Part shown: in pieces, positions 45,053-54,250 of the stretch
Layout: each line of letters starts with the position of its first letter
Numbering within the stretch: position 1 is the stretch's first letter
Source of the DNA: CAHJXF01 sp038254545
GTDB taxonomy: Bacteria; Pseudomonadota; Gammaproteobacteria; Burkholderiales; Burkholderiaceae_D
DNA: 64,000 bases
NCBI GenBank assembly: GCA_038254545.1
Contig: JBBSGB010000017.1
Coordinates: 1-64,000 of the forward strand
Reading direction: 5' to 3'
The notes under the pieces: generated by a model
Seen by the model: the letters and a program-made list of their open reading frames with translations, nothing else
Database searches by the model: none
Told to the model about the DNA's origin: nothing
Position numbers and translations under genes: made by a program

Positions 45053-45819
45053 CAAACTTCTTTCTGGAAAGGCTGGGGAACAGGCGCAAGGATGCCAGCG
45101 GAATCCTGCGCCGAGCTTCGCGCGCCGAAGATGGCAGTGCCGACACGAACCATCGTCGCGCCCTCGGCGATCGCGGCCTCGAGATCGGCCGACATGCCCA
45201 TCGACAATTGATCGCATGGCAGGCCCTCGGCGCGCAATTGTTCGGCGAGCACGCGCAATCGGCTGAAAGGCAGGCGTTGCTCGGTCGGATCGCCGCGCGC
45301 TTCTGGCACGGCCATCAAGCCGCGCAAGCGAAGCCGCGGCAACCCGACCACCGCTCGCGCGAGAGCATGCAGTTGGTCGGGCGAGACGCCGCTCTTGCTC
45401 GCCTCGCCATCGACATTGACCTCGAGCAGAACGTTCAACGGCTGGCGATCCGGATCGCGCTGGGCAGACAGGCGCTCGGCGACCTTCAGGCGATCGACGC
45501 TGTGCACCCAATCGAAATGGGTCGCGACGCTACGCGTCTTGTTGCCCTGGATCGGCCCTATGAAATGCCACTGTGGAGCGACCGCCGAACGGCGCTCGCG
45601 CAGCAACGCGTCGACCTCGCGCATCTTTTCGACCGCCTCCTGCACGTAGTTCTCGCCGAAGGCGTGCTGTCCGGCTTCGATCGCTTCGAGAACCGCCGAT
45701 GCGGGGAAAGTCTTAGAGACGGCGATCAGTTTGACCGCGTCCGGCCCTCGTTGCGCCGCTTCCACAGCCGTCCGGATGCGGTGGCGCACGCCTTGCAGGT
45801 TGTTTGCCGTTGCGGACAT
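45052..45819 (-). CDS. yggS: YggS/PROSC-family PLP homeostasis protein
   Basis: 255-residue TIM-barrel PLP carrier. The PLP lysine is in KLIAVSKTFPASAV; other family blocks are FGENYVQEAVEKM, WHFIGPIQGNKTR, SVDRLKVAERL, VNVDGEASKSGV, LSMGMSADLEAAI and VRVGTAIFG. ATG 45819 (MSATANNLQGV) fits the family; a longer in-frame start at 45882 is unlikely. Adjacent to proC as in most Proteobacteria. Confidence 0.95.
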   Translation of the reverse strand: MSATANNLQGVRHRIRTAVEAAQRGPDAVKLIAVSKTFPASAVLEAIEAGQHAFGENYVQEAVEKMREVDALLRERRSAVAPQWHFIGPIQGNKTRSVATHFDWVHSVDRLKVAERLSAQRDPDRQPLNVLLEVNVDGEASKSGVSPDQLHALARAVVGLPRLRLRGLMAVPEARGDPTEQRLPFSRLRVLAEQLRAEGLPCDQLSMGMSADLEAAIAEGATMVRVGTAIFGARSSAQDSAGILAPVPQPFQKEV

Positions 45820-46084
45820 AATCGACCGAGAAAATTCGCGCGGCGGATCGGCCGCCTCAATGGGGTCGCCTCGGTGGCCCACACGCTGCGATCCACACGC
45901 CGTCGCGCATCAGGCCATCGACGAAATCAACTTTCGCTTGCGTGCGTCGATAACAGTTTCGATATCGTGAAGTCGCGACCGGCCGGACGAACATAACACG
46001 AGGTCGTCGCGCAGGAAGCCGGTTCGCGCGACCTGACACGCACACGCGCGCGAACACGCATAGGCAGCGCCAAAAGGACACTGG
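45820..46084. other. Divergent promoter region between yggS and pilT
   Basis: 265 bases with no recognisable gene. It contains an imperfect GC-rich inverted repeat near 46002-46033 (GGTCGTCGCG / CGCGCGACC). Divergent promoters for yggS-proC and pilT must lie here, but no convincing -35/-10 pair was found. Confidence 0.4.
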
Positions 46085-47128
46085 ATGGACATCTCGGAAC
46101 TGCTCGCCTTCGTCGTCAAGAACAAGGCGTCGGACCTGCATCTGTCGGCGGGCTTGCCGCCGATGATTCGCGTGCACGGCGACGTGCGTCGTATCAATCT
46201 GCCGCCGATGGAGCACAAGGACGTGCACGGCATGATCTACGACATCATGAACGACGGTCAGCGCAAGTTCTACGAGGAAAACCTCGAGTGCGACTTCTCG
46301 TTCGCGATTCCAGGGCTCGCGCGCTTTCGCGTCAACGCGTTCGTGCAGAACCGCGGCGCCGGCGCCGTGATGCGGACCATCCCGTCGAAAGTGCAGACGC
46401 TCGAGGAACTGAACGCGCCCAAGATCTTTGCCGAGATCGCCAATCAGCCGCGCGGCATCGTGCTCGTCACCGGTCCGACCGGATCGGGCAAGTCCACTAC
46501 GCTTGCGGCGATGGTCAATCAGATCAACGAGAACGAGTACGGCCACATCCTCACGGTGGAAGACCCGATCGAGTTCGAGCACGAATCCAAGAAGTGCCTG
46601 ATCAACCAGCGCGAAGTGGGCCCGCACACGCTGTCGTTCAACAATGCGTTGCGAAGCGCGTTGCGCGAGGACCCGGACGTGATCCTGGTCGGCGAGTTGC
46701 GCGACCTCGAAACCATCCGCCTCGCACTGACTGCGGCGGAGACCGGACACCTGGTATTTGGCACCTTGCACACGAGTTCGGCCGCGAAAACCATCGACCG
46801 CATCGTCGACGTCTTTCCCGCCGCCGAAAAGGAAATGGTCCGCACGATGCTGTCGGAGTCGCTGCGCGCGGTGATCTCGCAGACCTTGCTCAAGACCAAG
46901 GACGGCAGCGGGCGCATCGCCGCGCACGAGATCATGATCGGCACGCCGGCGATCCGGAACCTGATTCGCGAAAACAAGGTTGCACAGATGTATTCGGCGA
47001 TCCAGACCGGACAGAACGTGGGCATGCAGACGCTGGACCAGAACCTGATCGATCTGGTCAAGCGCAATCTGGTCAATCCGGTCGAGGCGCGCAATCGCGC
47101 GTCGAACAAGGACAGTTTCCCGGTGTGA
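46085..47128 (+). CDS. pilT: Type IV pilus twitching motility ATPase PilT
   Basis: 347-residue hexameric retraction motor. N-terminal PAS-like domain (1-100) then the RecA-type core: Walker A GPTGSGKST (130-138), Asp box with EDPIEFEHESKKC, Walker B region VILVGELRDLETI, His box GHLVFGTLHTSSAAKTIDRI, and the PilT-specific AIRNLIRE motif near the C-terminus. AAGGAC precedes the ATG. Overlaps a small membrane ORF by one base. Confidence 0.97.
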   Translation: MDISELLAFVVKNKASDLHLSAGLPPMIRVHGDVRRINLPPMEHKDVHGMIYDIMNDGQRKFYEENLECDFSFAIPGLARFRVNAFVQNRGAGAVMRTIPSKVQTLEELNAPKIFAEIANQPRGIVLVTGPTGSGKSTTLAAMVNQINENEYGHILTVEDPIEFEHESKKCLINQREVGPHTLSFNNALRSALREDPDVILVGELRDLETIRLALTAAETGHLVFGTLHTSSAAKTIDRIVDVFPAAEKEMVRTMLSESLRAVISQTLLKTKDGSGRIAAHEIMIGTPAIRNLIRENKVAQMYSAIQTGQNVGMQTLDQNLIDLVKRNLVNPVEARNRASNKDSFPV

Positions 47129-47358
47129 TGAAAAGAAGGATCGTGGAGGCTCTCGAAAATCGTCCATGGTTTTTGCTGCTCGCCTTGGCGATATCGTGCG
47201 CGCTGATGTTCGGTCTATGGAGCGCGGCGTCGCTGTCGTTGACGCTTCGCAACGGGCACATCTATCTGTTCTCGTCGCTGGGTTTGTTCCTCGGCGTGAA
47301 CCGGCTGCTTGCGCTGCTTTTCATCAGGATCAGGCCGTCGCTGGGCGCGGTCGGCTGA
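47128..47358 (+). CDS. Small two-helix membrane protein between pilT and pilU (76 aa)
   Basis: 76 residues: basic N-terminus (MKRRIVEALENRP), hydrophobic helix about 14-33 (WFLLLALAISCALMFGLW), a short loop, and a second helix about 46-66 (IYLFSSLGLFLGVNRLLALLF) ending in a basic tail. The ATG shares a base with the pilT stop (TGATG) and pilU follows 63 bases later, so it is most likely translated with the motor genes. I do not recognise a family; a pilus-associated role is inferred only from position. Confidence 0.65.
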   Translation: MKRRIVEALENRPWFLLLALAISCALMFGLWSAASLSLTLRNGHIYLFSSLGLFLGVNRLLALLFIRIRPSLGAVG

Positions 47359-47421
47359 CCAATCGCGATCGCGTTGGCGTCTGCTCGCCGCTCGCTGAGA
47401 ACAACCTAACGAGGCAACAAA

Positions 47422-48558
47422 ATGGAACGCGAACAAGCCACGAAATTCATGTACGAGCTGCTGCGCATGCTGGTCAGCAAGAAGGGCTCGGACCTATTCA
47501 TCACCGCTGAATTTCCGCCCGCGTTCAAGGTCGACGGCAAGGTGACGCCGGTCTCGAACCAGGCGATGACCGCGCAGCACACCAGCGAGTTGGCGCGCGC
47601 GATCATGAACGACAAGCAGGCGGCGGAGTTCGAAGCCACCAAGGAATGCAACTTCGCGATCAGCCCGGCGGGAATCGGACGGTTTCGCTGCAACGCCTTC
47701 GTGCAGCAAGGCCGCATCGGGCTGGTGTTGCGCACGCTCACGACCCGCATACCGACCATCGAGGAGCTCAACATCCCGACGATCCTCAAGGACGTGGTGA
47801 TGACCAAGCGCGGCCTGTTGATCATGGTGGGCGCGACCGGTTCGGGAAAGACGACCACGCTTGCCGCGCTGGTCGGCCACCGCAACGAGAACAGCTACGG
47901 CCACATCGTCACGATCGAGGATCCGATCGAATACGTGCATCCGCATCGCAACTGCATCATCACGCAGCGCGAGGTGGGGGTCGATACGACCGACTGGTTC
48001 GCGGCGCTCAAGAACACCTTGCGCCAGGCGCCGGACGTGATCCTGATCGGCGAAATCCGCGATCGCGAAACCATGGAACACGCAGTCGCCTTCGCCGAAA
48101 CCGGTCACCTGTGCATGGCGACCCTGCACGCCAACAGCTCGAACCAGGCGCTCGATCGCATCATCAACTTCTTCCCCGAGGAACGGCGCGCACAGTTGCT
48201 GATGGACCTGTCGCTGAACCTGAAGGGCATGATCTCGCAGCGCCTGATTCCGTTGAAGGACACCAAGGGACGCGTGCCGGCGGTCGAGATCATGCTCAAC
48301 TCGCCGTTGATCTCGGACCTGATCTTCAAGGGCGACGTGCACGAGATCAAGGAGATCATGAAGCGCTCGCGCGAGCTAGGCATGCAGACTTTCGACCAGG
48401 CGCTGTTCGATCTCTTCGAGGCCGACAAGATTTCCTACGAAGATGCGCTGCGCAACGCCGACTCGGTCAACGATCTGCGCCTGGCGATCAAGCTGCACAG
48501 CAAGAACGCCCGCGCCGCGGATCTCACCAAGGGGATCGAGCACCTGGACCTTGTTTGA
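47422..48558 (+). CDS. pilU: PilT-like ATPase PilU
   Basis: 378-residue paralogue of PilT that assists pilus retraction. Walker A GATGSGKTT (137-145), EDPIEYVHPHRNC, ILIGEIRDRETMEHAV, GHLCMATLHANSSNQALDRI. Lacks the AIRNLIRE motif, as in PilU, and has the longer C-terminus (DLRLAIKLHSKNARAADLT). Starts 63 bases after the small membrane ORF, with AACGAGG nearby as ribosome-binding site. Confidence 0.96.
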   Translation: MEREQATKFMYELLRMLVSKKGSDLFITAEFPPAFKVDGKVTPVSNQAMTAQHTSELARAIMNDKQAAEFEATKECNFAISPAGIGRFRCNAFVQQGRIGLVLRTLTTRIPTIEELNIPTILKDVVMTKRGLLIMVGATGSGKTTTLAALVGHRNENSYGHIVTIEDPIEYVHPHRNCIITQREVGVDTTDWFAALKNTLRQAPDVILIGEIRDRETMEHAVAFAETGHLCMATLHANSSNQALDRIINFFPEERRAQLLMDLSLNLKGMISQRLIPLKDTKGRVPAVEIMLNSPLISDLIFKGDVHEIKEIMKRSRELGMQTFDQALFDLFEADKISYEDALRNADSVNDLRLAIKLHSKNARAADLTKGIEHLDLV

Positions 48559-48573
48559 ATGTAGAGAACAACC

Positions 48574-49059
48574 ATGACCACCATCTACGATTTTTCCGCG
48601 AACGCGCTTTCGGGAAAGCCTGCCGATCTCGCCGCATGCAAGGGCAAGGTCTTGTTGATCGTGAACACCGCGAGCCAGTGCGGCTTCACGCCGCAGTACA
48701 AGGGACTCGAAGCGCTCTACGAAGAGTTCCACGATCGCGGCTTCGAGGTGCTCGGGTTCCCGTGCAATCAATTCGGCGGGCAGGAGCCGGGCGAAAGCGA
48801 AGACATCGCGCAGTTCTGCGAGCGCAACTATGGCGTCACGTTTCCAATGTTCGCGAAGATCGATGTCAATGGCGGCGCCACGCATCCGCTCTTCAAGTGG
48901 TTGAAGAACGAGGCGCCCGGCATCCTCGGCACGAAGGACATCAAGTGGAACTTCACCAAGTTCCTGGTCGATCGCAACGGCAACGTGGTCGGACGCTATG
49001 CATCGACCACGCGGCCCGATGCAATCAGCGGCGATATAGAGAAGCTACTCGCCGCTTGA
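48574..49059 (+). CDS. Glutathione peroxidase (thiol-dependent)
   Basis: 161-residue thioredoxin-fold peroxidase. Active-site Cys36 in NTASQCGFTPQYKGLE; the resolving/second motif FPCNQFGGQEPG and the Trp motif WNFTKFLVDRNG are present. Bacterial Cys-type enzymes reduce peroxides with thioredoxin or glutathione. Starts 15 bases after pilU in the same direction; its 3' end overlaps the convergent RNA methyltransferase by 15 bases. Confidence 0.93.
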   Translation: MTTIYDFSANALSGKPADLAACKGKVLLIVNTASQCGFTPQYKGLEALYEEFHDRGFEVLGFPCNQFGGQEPGESEDIAQFCERNYGVTFPMFAKIDVNGGATHPLFKWLKNEAPGILGTKDIKWNFTKFLVDRNGNVVGRYASTTRPDAISGDIEKLLAA

Positions 49060-50385
49060 AGTCGCGCTTGAAGCCGTGGCAGGGCCTGACGGCGCACGCT
49101 CGGCGTGGCGCACGTGCTGGCCCGTGACGAGCGCGAACCGATAGAGGCGGCATTCGATCGCGCCATTGAAGAGCGGCACGCGCCGGTCGGGTGCAAGCCT
49201 GAGCTTCTTCTGCAGGTTCATGTCGGACGTCAGGATGTGACAGGTCCATCCCGCGAAGCGCTGCTTCAACGCGTTGCCGAATTCGACGAAGAAGTCGTCG
49301 AGCGCGCGATCATCCGCGTTCTTGTCTGAATCCGCGCTGTCGTTCTCATGCGATCGGAACGAACGTTCGCCGCGAATGGCTATGCGCTCGCCGTAGGGCG
49401 GATTGGTGACGACGATGCCCGCTTCGGCATGCGGCTTGACCTGCCGCGCATCGATCTGCTTGCCGGCGATGGTCAGCGCGATCTCGGGTGCGATACCCGC
49501 ACGTTCGAGGTTCGCGCGCGTGAGGGCTACGGCATCGCCGGAGACATCGCTCGCACGCAGCAAGATGGCTGATGCACGGGCCGTCTCGTCGCTCGCGGGG
49601 TCGGAACCCGATGCGTGCGCTGTGGCGCTTTCCCTCAATTGCGTCCACGCGGCTGCGTCGAAATTCTTCAGGCGTTCGAATCCGAAGCTGCGCTGGGCTC
49701 CCGGCGCAATGCCGAAGGTCGTCTGCGCAGCCTCCACGACGAAGCTGCCGCTGCCGCACATCGGATCGAGCAACGCGATACCGGGCTTCCATCCGGCGAG
49801 CCTGAGGATGCCCGCGGCAAGGTTCTCGCGCAGCGGCGCTTCGCCCGCCTCGACTCGCCAACCGCGCTTGAAGAGCGGTTCGCCCGAGGTGTCGAGATAG
49901 ATCGTGCAGCTGCTTGCGTCGAGATACGCGAACACGCGGACATCGGGCTCGCGCGTGGCGACGCTCGGCCGTTTTCCGATGGAATCGCGAAAGCGGTCGC
50001 AGATTGCATCCTTGATGCGCAACGTGACGAACTCGAGGCTCTTCAAGCCACTCTTCGCCTTGCCGCTGCCGGCCGTCACGTCGACACGTAGGGTCTGTTC
50101 GATGGAAAACCACGCCATCCAGTCCTGCGCGATCGCGAGGCGATAGATGTCGTCCTCGCTGCGATAGCGGCCCTGGGCGATGCGCACCAGCACCCGGCTT
50201 GCGAGGCGCGAATGCAGATTGACGCGATAGGCGTCCGACCACGTGCCCGTGAAGTGGACGCCGCCCGCGGTCACGCGCGCGCCCTCGATAGCGAGCTCGG
50301 CCAACTCCTCGACGAGCGCGTCTTCGAGTCCGCGCGGGCAGGGCGCGAAACAGGCGAGGCCGGAGTTACCGCCTGGGTCGCTCAC
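49045..50385 (-). CDS. THUMP-domain class I SAM-dependent RNA methyltransferase (RlmL-like)
   Basis: 446 residues. A THUMP domain (about 30-165, GARVTAGGVHFTGTWSDAYRVNLHSRLASRV region) precedes a Rossmann methyltransferase with LLDPMCGSGSFVVEAA (SAM motif I), ASDVSGDAVALTRANLERAG, and the catalytic VTNPPYGERI (NPPY for adenine/guanine N-methylation). This is the YcbY/RlmL N-terminal-type group that methylates 23S rRNA guanine N2; the exact site is inferred. Last gene of the leftward run from the hybrid kinase. Confidence 0.9.
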   Translation of the reverse strand: MSDPGGNSGLACFAPCPRGLEDALVEELAELAIEGARVTAGGVHFTGTWSDAYRVNLHSRLASRVLVRIAQGRYRSEDDIYRLAIAQDWMAWFSIEQTLRVDVTAGSGKAKSGLKSLEFVTLRIKDAICDRFRDSIGKRPSVATREPDVRVFAYLDASSCTIYLDTSGEPLFKRGWRVEAGEAPLRENLAAGILRLAGWKPGIALLDPMCGSGSFVVEAAQTTFGIAPGAQRSFGFERLKNFDAAAWTQLRESATAHASGSDPASDETARASAILLRASDVSGDAVALTRANLERAGIAPEIALTIAGKQIDARQVKPHAEAGIVVTNPPYGERIAIRGERSFRSHENDSADSDKNADDRALDDFFVEFGNALKQRFAGWTCHILTSDMNLQKKLRLAPDRRVPLFNGAIECRLYRFALVTGQHVRHAERAPSGPATASSATSSGE

Positions 50386-50415
50386 GCGAGTCGAACATGC
50401 GTATCGACCACGCCA

Positions 50416-51060
50416 TCAGCCACGCGAGTTGGCCACATCGATGGCGCGCGCGAGCTGATCGAGGCGGTCCTGCCCCCAGAAGCGCTGGCCCTCGGCGGGT
50501 CCGAAGCGCGGAATGTAGGTCGGGGAGCCGAACACTTCTTCGGCGATCGCCTCTTCGGTGTTCGCGTCGTAGCGCTCCTGGCTGGCCGCGCTTGCGGCGA
50601 CGTTGCGCAACGCACCGGCATCGAGTCCGCGTTCGGCGGCGATCGCATCGAGCGTGCCTTCATCGGCGATGTTGCGTTCCTCGGCCCACACGGCGCGCAT
50701 CATCGCGCCCGCCAGTTGCAACGCCGCTGCATCGCCGACCGTCTGCGTGGCGGCGATGATGCGAAGCGCCGCCGCGTTGCCGGCCACCGGAAAAAATTTC
50801 GGGTGCAGGTTCAACGGCATGTCCAGATACTTGGCAAAGCGGGCCAGCTCGACCAAGCGATAGCTTTGCCGCTGCTTCGGTCGCTGCGCGAGCGGCAAGC
50901 CGCCCGAGACCGCGAACACGCGACCGATATCGACCGGCTTCACGCGGACCTCGGCATCGGATCGCGCGACCAGCTCGGCAAAGCGCTGATGGCCCAGGTA
51001 GGTCCATGGCGATTGCGTCGCGAAGTAGTAGTCGATGGCGCGCGCGGTAAGCTTCTCCAT
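50416..51060 (-). CDS. 2-hydroxychromene-2-carboxylate isomerase / DsbA-like GST kappa family protein
   Basis: 214 residues from MEKLTARAIDYYFATQSPWTYLG (ATG 51060; ATG 51072 adds four residues). The fold is thioredoxin-like with a helical insertion; Ser in SPWTYLG replaces the DsbA CxxC, as in kappa-class GST and HCCA isomerases, and the end has FGSPTYIPRFGPAEGQRFWGQDRLDQL (family C-terminal block). Probably glutathione-dependent; a naphthalene-type substrate is not implied because no such pathway is in the window. Starts about 14 bases after hemJ. Confidence 0.85.
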   Translation of the reverse strand: MEKLTARAIDYYFATQSPWTYLGHQRFAELVARSDAEVRVKPVDIGRVFAVSGGLPLAQRPKQRQSYRLVELARFAKYLDMPLNLHPKFFPVAGNAAALRIIAATQTVGDAAALQLAGAMMRAVWAEERNIADEGTLDAIAAERGLDAGALRNVAASAASQERYDANTEEAIAEEVFGSPTYIPRFGPAEGQRFWGQDRLDQLARAIDVANSRG

Positions 51061-51073
51061 GATCGGCCTCACA

Positions 51074-51499
51074 TCAAAACGGTTTGACGATCACGAGGAT
51101 CACGATCGCCACCAGCAGCAGCACGGACACTTCGTTGAAGACGCGAAAGAACTTGTGCGAACGCTTGTTGGTGCCACGCTGGAATTTCTTCAGCATCATC
51201 CAGCACGCATGGTGATAGCCGACCACCAGCAACACGAAGAACAGCTTGGCATGCATCCAACCGTTGTGCGGACCGTGCAAACCGATGCCATAACCGAGGA
51301 AGAGCCACAGGCCGAATACGATCGCGGGAATCGCGAGCAGGGTCGTGAAGCGAAACAGCTTCTGCGCCATCACGAGCAGGCGTGCCGTCGCGTCCTCGTG
51401 CGTCTCCATCGCGAGGTTGACGAAGATGCGCGGCAGATAGAACAGGCCCGCGAACCACGCGATCACGAAGATCAGGTGCAGGCTCTTGATCCAGAGCAT
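51074..51499 (-). CDS. hemJ: HemJ-type protoporphyrinogen IX oxidase (CopD/UPF0093 family)
   Basis: 141-residue membrane protein with four helices and the family pattern KSLHLIFVIAWFAGLFYLPR (His8 near the N-terminus), HAKLFFVLLVVGYHHACW and KSHKFFRVFNEVSVLLL-like C-terminus. HemJ oxidises protoporphyrinogen to protoporphyrin in many bacteria lacking HemY or HemG. It sits between the hybrid kinase and the isomerase, all leftward, with short gaps. Whether it is the only such oxidase here is unknown. Confidence 0.85.
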   Translation of the reverse strand: MLWIKSLHLIFVIAWFAGLFYLPRIFVNLAMETHEDATARLLVMAQKLFRFTTLLAIPAIVFGLWLFLGYGIGLHGPHNGWMHAKLFFVLLVVGYHHACWMMLKKFQRGTNKRSHKFFRVFNEVSVLLLVAIVILVIVKPF

Positions 51500-51510
51500 G
51501 GACTATCGGG

Positions 51511-54141
51511 TCACGCAGCGAGCACGCCATTGAGCACGCGCTCGAGCGTGGTCAGGTCGTAAGGCTTTGCAAGCAGGCCCACGTCGCTACCCAGGCCGTG
51601 CTTTCCGAAGTCGGATCCGTATCCCGATGCAATCACGAAGCGCTGTTGTGGATTCGTTTCGCGTACGCGTTTCAACAGCGCGACCCCGGACATTCCGGGC
51701 AGGCTGATGTCGGTGAAGACGACGTCGTAACGGTCGGCTTCCAGAGTGGCGAGCGCGGCTTCGGCGCTTGCGACCGCCATCACGTCGTAGCCGAGTTCGT
51801 CGATGAATTCGACGGTGGTCTCGCGGACTTCCTCGCTGTCCTCGACCACCAGCACGCGACGCCTGCGCGACTTGGCAGCGGGCCCATCGTCCACCGATTC
51901 CAGGTTTGCGGCGCCCTCCTGGCTCGCAGGGGCGGCCGGTGTGCTTGCCGGTGACGTCTCGTCACCCATCAGGTGACGCAGTTTTTCGGCCAGATCCTCG
52001 CGGCTGTACGGTTTACTCAGCAGGTTCACGCCTGCGTCGAGCCGGTCGCCATGCACGATCGCATTGCTGGTGAAGCCCGATGTGTGAAGCACCCGCACGC
52101 CCGGCAGGATCTCGCGCGCCAACCTGACCATCTCGGTGCTCGGCACAGGGCCGGGCATCACGACGTCGGTGAACAGCAGGTCGATCGGCACGCCGCTCCT
52201 GATGATCGTCAACGCGCTCTGGCCATCGGACGCGCGCAGTACGCGGTATCCCAGTTCGACCAGGGTGTCGGCGACAGTGGTGCGCACGGCTTCGTCGTCT
52301 TCGACGACGAGGATGGTTTCGCCCTTGCCGGCCATCGTCTCGCTGGTCGCGGCAGTCGCGAAATCGCTGAGCGGCAGGCCGCTGCGCGGCAGATAGAGCT
52401 TGACGGTCGTGCCCCGGTTTTCCTCGCTCTCGATCGCAACATCGCCGCCGCTCTGCTTGACGAAGCCATAGACCATCGACAGCCCGAGGCCGGTGCCCTG
52501 GCCTTCGGGCTTGGTGGTGAAGAAGGGTTCGAACGCGCGGCGCTGCACTTCGACGCTCATGCCGTGGCCCGTGTCGGAGATCGCCAGCGTGACGTATTCG
52601 CCCGCGCAAAGACCTTCGCGATGCGCCGCATCGGTCGCGTCGAGTACCGTGTTCTCGAGTCGCATCGTGAGCGTGCCGCTGTGGTCCATCGCATCGCGCG
52701 CGTTGAGCGCGATGTTGAGGATCACATTCTCGAGGCGAGGCACGTCCACCAGCGTATTCCACAAGCCCTCGGCGACGTGGGTGTGAATCTCGATCGATTC
52801 GCCGAGCGCGCGATGCAGGAGGTCGTCCATGCGCGTCAACATCGTTTCGAGATTGACGACGACCGGGTCGAGCGGCTGACGGCGCCCGAAGGCGAGCAGT
52901 TGCGCCGCAAGCTTGGCGCCGCGTTCGACACCATCGAGCGCGGCCTTGACACGCGCGGCCGGCTTGCTGTCGGGCTCCAGGTTCTTCTGCAGCAATTGCA
53001 GGTTGCCTCGCACAATCTGCAGCACGTTGTTGAAGTCGTGCGCGACGCCGCCGGTCAGCTTGCCGACCGCTTCGAGACGTTGCGCGCGATGCAGCGCGGC
53101 TTCGGCGTTGCGCCTTTCCTCTTCGCTTTTTTCGAGAGCCCGGGTGCGTTCGGTCACCAGCTCTTCGAGTCGCGTCCGATAGGCGTGCAACTCGTCCTGC
53201 GCGGCCTTGACGGTCGTGACGTCGTTGCCCTGCATGAAGACGCCGAGGGTTTTTCCGTTGCCGTCGACGATCTGCTGGATCACGACATCGACATAGACCA
53301 CGCGCGTTTTTTCGATGCCGTCACCGGCGTCGCCATCGGGCACCCGCAATGCGAGACCCTGCTCCACGATCGGCGCGCCGGTCCGATAGACCGAGTCGAG
53401 CAGCTTGACAGGGACGGGCGGGTTGCTGCGATGCGCGACGCCATAGGAGCGATCACGCAGATCGGTCTCGCCGACCAGACGCAGGTACGCAGGATTGGCG
53501 AGCTCGACGACGTGCTCGGGCTCGCGCATGAAGACCGTGAACGACAGCGATTGATCGAACAATCGCAACAGGCGCAGGCGGTCGCTCTCGAGCATGCGAT
53601 TGGCGTTCTGGACCAGCGCGGCGCGTTGAAGGACATCGGAGCGCAGGTGCATCTGATCGGATTCGGTGGCCGATTCGCCGGGTGTCTGCGGGCTCGATGG
53701 GCAACCGATGGCGGGAAGGCCTTGCCCGGCCGTATCGATCAGTGCAGTGATGTTTTGCGTATGCTGGAACGCAAGCGTCACGCGTCCCTCCTCGTCACGA
53801 ATCGGGTAGTGAGAAACGCTCCAGAACTCGTCCCTGAAGCCGTCGCCTTCGACCGTCGAAATCGGAATCGGATAACGAAGCACCGCCAGCGCGTCGGGCT
53901 TGCCGGTGTTGAAGACGCGCTCCACCGAGGCCTTGAATTCCTCGTGCTGGCTGGGATTGGCACCTTCCGGATCGACTGGAAACGCGTCCAGCACATTGTT
54001 GCCCACCAACTCGTCGCGTGTTCTTCCCACCAGCCGGAGATATGCGTCGTTCGCATCGCAAATCCGGTAGTCCTGCGTCATCACGAAGTACGCGTTGGGC
54101 GATTCGTGAAACAGCGCTTCGTAGTCGATACTTGGAATCAT
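51511..54141 (-). CDS. Hybrid histidine kinase: two PAS domains, HisKA, HATPase, two receiver domains
   Basis: 876 residues, no membrane segments. Order: PAS 1 (about 7-135), PAS 2 (about 190-310), coiled coil (312-350), HisKA with His368 in GGVAHDFNNVL, HATPase (N box NIALNARDAM, G boxes DTGHGM and GTGLGLSMVYGF), receiver 1 (about 609-725, phospho-acceptor Asp659 in FTDVVMPG) and receiver 2 (about 762-876, Asp811 in FTDISLPG). ATG 54141 begins the first PAS domain; the upstream extension is low-complexity. No output domain, so it must pass phosphate to another protein. First gene of the run into hemJ. Signal unknown. Confidence 0.9.
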   Translation of the reverse strand: MIPSIDYEALFHESPNAYFVMTQDYRICDANDAYLRLVGRTRDELVGNNVLDAFPVDPEGANPSQHEEFKASVERVFNTGKPDALAVLRYPIPISTVEGDGFRDEFWSVSHYPIRDEEGRVTLAFQHTQNITALIDTAGQGLPAIGCPSSPQTPGESATESDQMHLRSDVLQRAALVQNANRMLESDRLRLLRLFDQSLSFTVFMREPEHVVELANPAYLRLVGETDLRDRSYGVAHRSNPPVPVKLLDSVYRTGAPIVEQGLALRVPDGDAGDGIEKTRVVYVDVVIQQIVDGNGKTLGVFMQGNDVTTVKAAQDELHAYRTRLEELVTERTRALEKSEEERRNAEAALHRAQRLEAVGKLTGGVAHDFNNVLQIVRGNLQLLQKNLEPDSKPAARVKAALDGVERGAKLAAQLLAFGRRQPLDPVVVNLETMLTRMDDLLHRALGESIEIHTHVAEGLWNTLVDVPRLENVILNIALNARDAMDHSGTLTMRLENTVLDATDAAHREGLCAGEYVTLAISDTGHGMSVEVQRRAFEPFFTTKPEGQGTGLGLSMVYGFVKQSGGDVAIESEENRGTTVKLYLPRSGLPLSDFATAATSETMAGKGETILVVEDDEAVRTTVADTLVELGYRVLRASDGQSALTIIRSGVPIDLLFTDVVMPGPVPSTEMVRLAREILPGVRVLHTSGFTSNAIVHGDRLDAGVNLLSKPYSREDLAEKLRHLMGDETSPASTPAAPASQEGAANLESVDDGPAAKSRRRRVLVVEDSEEVRETTVEFIDELGYDVMAVASAEAALATLEADRYDVVFTDISLPGMSGVALLKRVRETNPQQRFVIASGYGSDFGKHGLGSDVGLLAKPYDLTTLERVLNGVLAA

Positions 54142-54250
54142 GCGCAGACGAAAGCAAGCGCCGGGAGGCGCGCGGGAGCGTGGACGGGCAGGGGCAGGGC
54201 GCATTGTAGCGACTTGCCCGGTTCCCGATCGAGGCCCTGCTCGGTGTCCT

